Of a DNA stretch of 64,000 bases, positions 58,741 to 64,000 are shown piece after piece (the stretch's first letter is position 1; every line of letters starts with the position of its first letter). The notes beneath the pieces are model-generated. The model made no database searches. It had not been told where the DNA came from and was given only the letters and a program-made list of their open reading frames with translations. The stretch comes from Omphiscola glabra (Eukaryota > Mollusca > Gastropoda > Lymnaeidae), in contig OZ024806.1 in assembly GCA_964017045.1 (NCBI GenBank), forward strand, positions 2,565,992 through 2,629,991, given 5' to 3'. A program made the translations under genes and the position numbers.

Positions 58741-59929
58741 TTGTTGAAGAATTGTATAAACTGATACATTGTAGGTTATACTGGTTGGGTGGGGGTGGGG
58801 GTGTCGGGACTGTCTCCCAAGTTGATTGTGATACCATTATAGGGTAAACAGGGTTCATTTATACACAACTTACTGTCTGTCCTCATACCGTATGAAAGGA
58901 ATAACGTATGAAAGGCATACCGTATTACATCTACGATTGTATACCCTGTCCAGATCGCCCCCTCCCCCAAACCGATCCCCCCCCCTCCTATTTGTTAAAA
59001 TTGTTATTTTCTAATGATTGAATTGTTAATTTCTTCACAACATATACTATGTCTTTTTTTTAAAATTAGGCGTATGATAATTCTTAAGAATTTGCCATTT
59101 CGGCAGATGTATTAGTATTACAGGAAGACATTTAAACACATGTTTATCCTATGATGAAAAGAGGAAAAGGGGGGGGGGAACAAACACTTTTAATAAGACT
59201 TCATTTTTTATATATATATACAAGAAATTAAAAAATGTTGATGTGTCGTGCCCATGAACACAGGGCAGACGGTGTGATTATTTGATGTGTCGTGCCCATG
59301 AACACAGGGCAGACGGTGTGATTATGCCCTTGAGTGGGAGCGTCTTTTACATTTGTATTCCAATTAAGATGTCATTTTTTTGATGTTTGAAATTAATGTA
59401 ATATTCTAGACTTAAGAGAAAAAAACAATATTATGATGGATCATCTTCCATATGCTGAGCCGGCTAGTTAGTTTGTGTGTTATTATCATGTTTGTTTGAT
59501 AAATTTAGAGTCGATTGTAGAACCAAGCTTTGAACTATGTCACCATTTTGTGTGCATTTATTTGTTGCTTCTTGGTAGGTCCGCTAGAGGTCGCTATGTT
59601 TGGTTCTAAAAATGGCAAGACAAAAATCCCATTGAAAAAGATTATATAACACTAACAGTCAAAGAGATTGGCATCGGGAATTCCCACTAAATTCGTGCTT
59701 TCATTAAATGTAAAATAATCGGTTGTTGTTATAACCTATTTTGTTTTTGTATATATATATATATATTACTTGACCGCTTAAAATATATAGGTATATATGT
59801 ATATATTATATTACATTTATTGAATGACATGCTTAGAAATGGTTGAATTGTTTTGAGTTTTTGAAAAGCTCCAGAAATATTCGAACTATTTGAAGTCCAT
59901 GTATTTTGTTTTTGATGTAAATAAAAGCA
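58741..59929. other. Intergenic, no gene recognised
   Basis: Includes a perfect 44-bp duplication at about 59238-59325 (gatgtgtcgtgcccatgaac) and AT microsatellites at 59210-59220 and 59750-59766. Confidence 0.5.
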
Positions 59930-60185
59930 TTGTTGACATTTCGACTGTTGTTTTTACACAGAAGACTGCTGGTATTTTTGTTGACATTTCGACTGTTGTT
60001 TTTACACAGAAGACTGCGGGTTTTTTTGTTGACATTTCGACTGTTGTTTTTACACAGAAGACTGCGGGTATTTTTGTTGACATTTCGACTGTTGTTTTTA
60101 CACAGAAGACTGCGGGTTTTTTTGTTGACATTTCGACTGTTGTTTTTACACAGAAGACTGCGGGTTTTTTTGTTGACATTTTGGT
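59930..60185. repeat. 48-bp minisatellite, five copies
   Basis: Units contain 'gttgacatttcgactgttgt' and 'tttacacagaagactgc'. The period is divisible by three, so frames on both strands remain open for 85-146 codons. The 16-residue peptides are low-complexity. Confidence 0.95.
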
Positions 60186-60353
60186 GAAAACATTGGTGGG
60201 ATTTTAACAAAATTATTTTTAAAAAAAACTGTGACAAAAGATTTATTGAAGTGAAATAAACAGAAAATATCACACTAAATGTTGTTGGTTTGATTTTGTC
60301 ATTTTAAAGTCATGATGTTTATAAAAATAAAGTTAGTATTATTTAGTGTATTT

Positions 60354-60355
<2 letters not shown>

Positions 60356-60387
<32 letters not shown>
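60356..60387. repeat. (TA)n microsatellite
   Basis: An uninterrupted TA tract of about 30 bp. Confidence 0.95.
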
Positions 60388-60389
<2 letters not shown>

Positions 60390-61782
60390 CTTTTGGTGCG
60401 CTCAAACCAGCAAACCCCTCCCCCAACTCCACATGGTTTATATTAACGGTAATAAGTGATGAAAAAAAGGTTGTCACGCAACGAGCTCACGCCTGACCTC
60501 TGAACTCCCGGCAAGTAGGCTGGTAGATTTGTAATGACTTTTCTTCAAATCTTTGTTCTGTGGCTGCACACCACACAGAACGGGGGCTGCACACAGAACA
60601 GGGTCATGGGCCGTCCTTTCACATAGGGTAAGTGTGCGGCTGTGAGTTTTTTCCGTAGCCTGGTACAGGAAAGTATAGCTATTTTCGTTCTACTATTGAC
60701 ATGGGGCAGTAGATTTTGTTACATGTTACAAGTACACTTCGAAATAAGTTCTGTCTAAAGACGATTTTCGAGCTTGGGCTGACCGAATCACTTCAAGTCA
60801 CTTGGGGTAAAAACCCGTGTCACATTTTGTTTACTGTAACAATAATAACATTATAATATATAATGGATTTTGTTAATTTTTTATTATTGTTATAGGGGGG
60901 GCGTAAAAAAAACGTATGCGTTCAACAATGGGAGGGGTTTACATAAATTGACTTTTATGGGTACTGGTACGTGCTATATAGATGGCCCCTCCTTGCTTTT
61001 GTTTGCTTTGTATGACCTAATGTTATGACGTAATTATCTCTTACGGCGCGTTCCATTTTTGACGCCAGCTTAACTTGATTCCACTGAACACGCTATACGA
61101 GTAGTTATCATAGACATAATGTAGGCTGTATTTTTATTTATTCACTATTAAGATACTGTACTGTACGATTTTGTGACGATATTGTACGATTTTAGAAGTT
61201 TTAGGGTTAACATCTAAATGACCTTGTTTGTGTCATTCACGTGTAAACAAAACCATGCAGTTAAGGGGTTCTTAACCAGGATCGCCCGCACCCCCCCCTG
61301 GTTTGCGAGAGGCAGTGTCAGTGGTGCGGAAAGACCCAGAGAATCAGTTTTTATTTGTATTAACAATATTTATTTTTTTTGCTGGGGTACATGAAATATG
61401 TTTTGAAATTAAGAAGGGGTGCAGCGCTGAAGAAAACACTTCGAACCCTTGATGAAGACCCTTATGTAAAACATCCCAATTCACAACACTGCTTTTATAC
61501 CCATTACTAAGTCATTTAACTAGGTCATAGTAACTAGGTCATTTAACTAGGTCATATGTGATGGTGCAGCAAGGGTTAGGGCTTACCGAAGGCGGGCTAC
61601 CTCCACCCCCTCACGAAAAAGATCTGCATTCGGTCGAAAATGCCGCCCCTCGATATATAGAGGGAAAAGTGCCACCCGAGGCCCACCGCTGTCAAGGGGA
61701 CCCCGCTGAGCGCTTTTTTTTAAAGCCTACTACTTGCAAGTCCATATATTTCAGAAGTAGACATTTTATCGAGTGGCGGAGT
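60388..61782. other. Intergenic, no gene recognised
   Basis: Unique sequence. 'aggggttcttaaccaggatc' near 61265 resembles another hAT end. A short 'ctaggtcatttaa' repeat lies near 61515-61555. Confidence 0.45.
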
Positions 61783-61897
61783 TATCAATATGTTTAGTGG
61801 TTACACATCAATATGTTTAGTGGTTACACATCAATATGTTTAGTGGTTACACATCAATATGTTTAGTGGTTACACATCAATATGTTTAGTGGTTACA
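61783..61897. repeat. 23-bp minisatellite, five copies
   Basis: Near-perfect copies of 'tcaatatgtttagtggttac' plus aca. Confidence 0.95.
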
Positions 61898-62131
61898 CGC
61901 GAGCAAAGAGGAAACAGTGACGAATGCAAAGTGGAGGTTCCGGGGTGGTGAATGGTGTTTTCTCCTAAGCTCAGGGGGAGCTCCGCCCCCTGGACCCCCT
62001 TTCCGGGGCCCCCTACATACGCTCCATGCCTAGCCCCCCCCCCCCAAATCCTAAGAACGGATTATGCTGCGTATAAAGAAAAAAGTGACACCTGAGTGGT
62101 CCACTCTATCCGCCCTATTTCGAGACACTAG

Positions 62132-62314
62132 CAGGGGCGTATGTACAGTGTTTGGTGCCAGGGGACAAGATGCAATTTTATGCTCCCCTCTCAACTCTGA
62201 AACTTATTATTTTCAACCATTAAATACCATCAAAGCCTATTTTGCCCCCCCCCCCCGGCTATTCTGGCGCCCCGGGACATATGCCCCATCTGCCATCCCT
62301 TAGCTACGCCTCTG
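62132..62314. mobile_element. 183-bp hAT-like MITE
   Basis: Begins CAGGGGCGTA and ends TAGCTACGCCTCTG, an imperfect inverted repeat with CAG termini. The flanking 8-mers gacactag and gtaactgg match at five positions, compatible with an aged target duplication. C runs and a decayed interior show it is old. Related 'GGCGTAGCTA' strings at 17731, 23643 and 24452 may be fragments of the same family. Confidence 0.6.
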
Positions 62315-62640
62315 GTAACTGGCAAATGGCACAGCGCCCCCCCCCCCCCCCCCCGAAACGAAAATTTGAACACACACAAAACACCCCTCCTCCCCCCCCC
62401 CCCCCCCTGATATTTTCAAAGATTTAATCCATAAAACATTTTACATCTTTAAATACAGCAGTTCTGAACAAAGGAAAATACATTTTTTTATTCGTCAGTG
62501 ATCTCACGATAATCCCTGGTAAGTATAGTCTGATGACGTCAATCTACATCCGGTCCAGCGCGCGCCTACAGGTAAACACCAACAGGTGGAAGGGGCACCG
62601 TGAGCGAGCTTTACCTGACGCACACGTGTCGCAAGCATAG

Positions 62641-62670
62641 ACATAGAGATATATATTATATCTCTATGGT
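62641..62670. repeat. Perfect AT-rich palindrome
   Basis: CATAGAGATATA and its exact complement TATATCTCTATG are separated by three bases, forming a 12-bp-arm hairpin or cruciform. No function can be assigned. Confidence 0.85.
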
Positions 62671-62864
62671 CGCAAGTTACCTGAGGATTTCTGAAAAAAT
62701 CCCCTCAACTCCACGGTCTTATCTTACCTGTATAACGCAGAGACAAGATGGTTCTCAAACAGGGGGGAAAGTGTGGGGGCTGCTAGTGCTATGTGAGGGC
62801 TGGAATTTCCTTGCGATCATTCCTCTGATAAGAATTATGTTCAAATGTCTTTGGAAAAATAGTT

Positions 62865-63045
62865 ACGAAGGACTAGTTATGGAGGAATGGTTGTGAAGGA
62901 ATAGTTGTGAAGGAATAGTTGTGAAGGAATAGTTGTGAAGGAATAGTTGTGAAGGAATAGTTGTGAAGGAATAGTTGTGAAGGAATAGTTATAAAGGAAT
63001 AGTTATGAAGGACTAGTTGTGAAGGAATAGTTATGACGGACTAGT
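62865..63045. repeat. 15-bp minisatellite
   Basis: About twelve copies of 'gtgaaggaatagttg', with tatgaagga and actagt variants at both ends. Confidence 0.9.
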
Positions 63046-64000
63046 TTCAACCAAAACAAAATGAGAAAACTCTGTTTTGTGTGTGTGTAAGATAGTGAGA
63101 GAGATGGAGCCAGAGACATAGAGTTAGAGGGGAAATGAGATGGGAGGAGAAAGGACAATGAGAAGATATATTAATAGAGAGGTAGGAGAGAAAGAGTAGA
63201 GGATTTCGCTTGTGACGGTGGCAGTGGGAAGAAGGGTGGGTGGCCCACCCCGGGAGGCTCTTTTTGTGGGGGCGGCATTTTCATTGTGCTGCACATACTT
63301 TATGTTGATTAGGTTTGGTATGTGTTGTGGTTTATATTTTTGTGAGAGAGGAGCGGCAAATTCAAGTAACTCTTCAGGACGTCACAAACCTTAGCTTACC
63401 CACTGGATGATTGTGATCCTTCCATGTGTCAATCCTAAATCCGCCCAGGATTGGGGTGTGGCTGAAGGGGGGGGGGGGAATTTAGCTTTCTTTGATCGAA
63501 CATGTGGGCGTGGGGGAAAAATATAGGACGTGAAAATTTGATCCCGGGATGCTTGTGTTTGAGGACCGCTGTGTTAGGACCGGGATCATCATCATAACCT
63601 GATGAAACGTTTGGATGTTTCGGGATTTAGCTGTCATCACTACCCTGAACGTCTACCATTCCAGGGGTTCGTAACATTCTTTGTGAAACCCCACACCGCC
63701 TCTGAATTTCAAGACATGGTTCCCAGCACCACAACAATCAAAATAAATATATAATAAAAATCCAAAACCAAACCTTATATTTCTGGGTTATTGTATACCC
63801 CCTGACACTGCTTCCTGCACCCCAGGGGAGGGGGTGCGGGCACCCTCGGAAAAGAGCCCCTAAACCACCCGCTCTTTAACGACTTTTAAGGTGCGTAGAG
63901 TACACCCGCACCATGAACGAGATAATTGTGTTAAGCGACCACGCTGCAGGGCTAAAAATAGATCGTAAACAGCGTGCGTCACACATCTCGGTCATTGACT
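63046..64000. other. Intergenic with hAT end fragments
   Basis: GA-rich tract at 63085-63205, a G run near 63469-63478, 'gtttgaggaccgctg' at 63557 (a reversed hAT terminus resembling the one at 6565) and 'ccaggggttcgtaacattct' at 63660 (another hAT-like start that may run past the window end). No gene. Confidence 0.45.

Overview
The window is nuclear DNA from an animal, most likely a mollusc or another lophotrochozoan. It is AT-rich, has GT-AG introns, long intergenic stretches, a LINE tail and many hAT-type DNA transposon relics. About forty minisatellite arrays, with units of 12 to 54 bp, fill much of the non-coding sequence. The species assignment is an inference; no bacterial or phage gene organisation is present.

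Only one gene can be supported, on the + strand. It is an orthologue of CREBL2 (REPTOR-BP in Drosophila), a small bZIP transcription factor. Its bZIP exon is at 41757-41987. That exon can splice in phase 0 to either of two mutually exclusive last exons: a 539-residue exon at 43419-45038, or a 60-residue exon at 51342-51524. Both begin with the same family motif ([C/Y]-K-x-W-C) and end with a similar acidic IID motif, so they look like an ancient exon duplication. The short form (about 136 aa) resembles ordinary CREBL2. The long form (about 615 aa) adds a Q/S/P-rich region with two 14-3-3-type motifs, a SUMO-interaction-like motif and an acidic C-terminus. I see three candidate promoters upstream: 31340, 33794 with an in-frame coding first exon, and 39527. 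The last two have a full CRE palindrome close to a TATA box.

Layout. 1-31 kb: intergenic, tandem arrays and transposon relics (LINE tail at 3.4 kb; nested hAT insertions at 5.0-5.4 kb; a dispersed element that entered two different arrays at 20.9 and 29.5 kb; a 1.7 kb GT-rich array at 27-28.7 kb). 31-54 kb: the CREBL2 locus, with promoters, a large first intron, the bZIP exon, an intron carrying a repeat of splice-acceptor-like units, the long terminal exon and its AU-rich 3' UTR, an array-filled intron, a duplicated splice acceptor, and the short terminal exon and its UTR. 54-64 kb: a Tigger-like non-autonomous element, more arrays and relics, and no recognisable gene.

The most notable system is the two-way terminal-exon switch. 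It may produce a minimal bZIP partner or a large, potentially signal-regulated version from the same DNA-binding exon.
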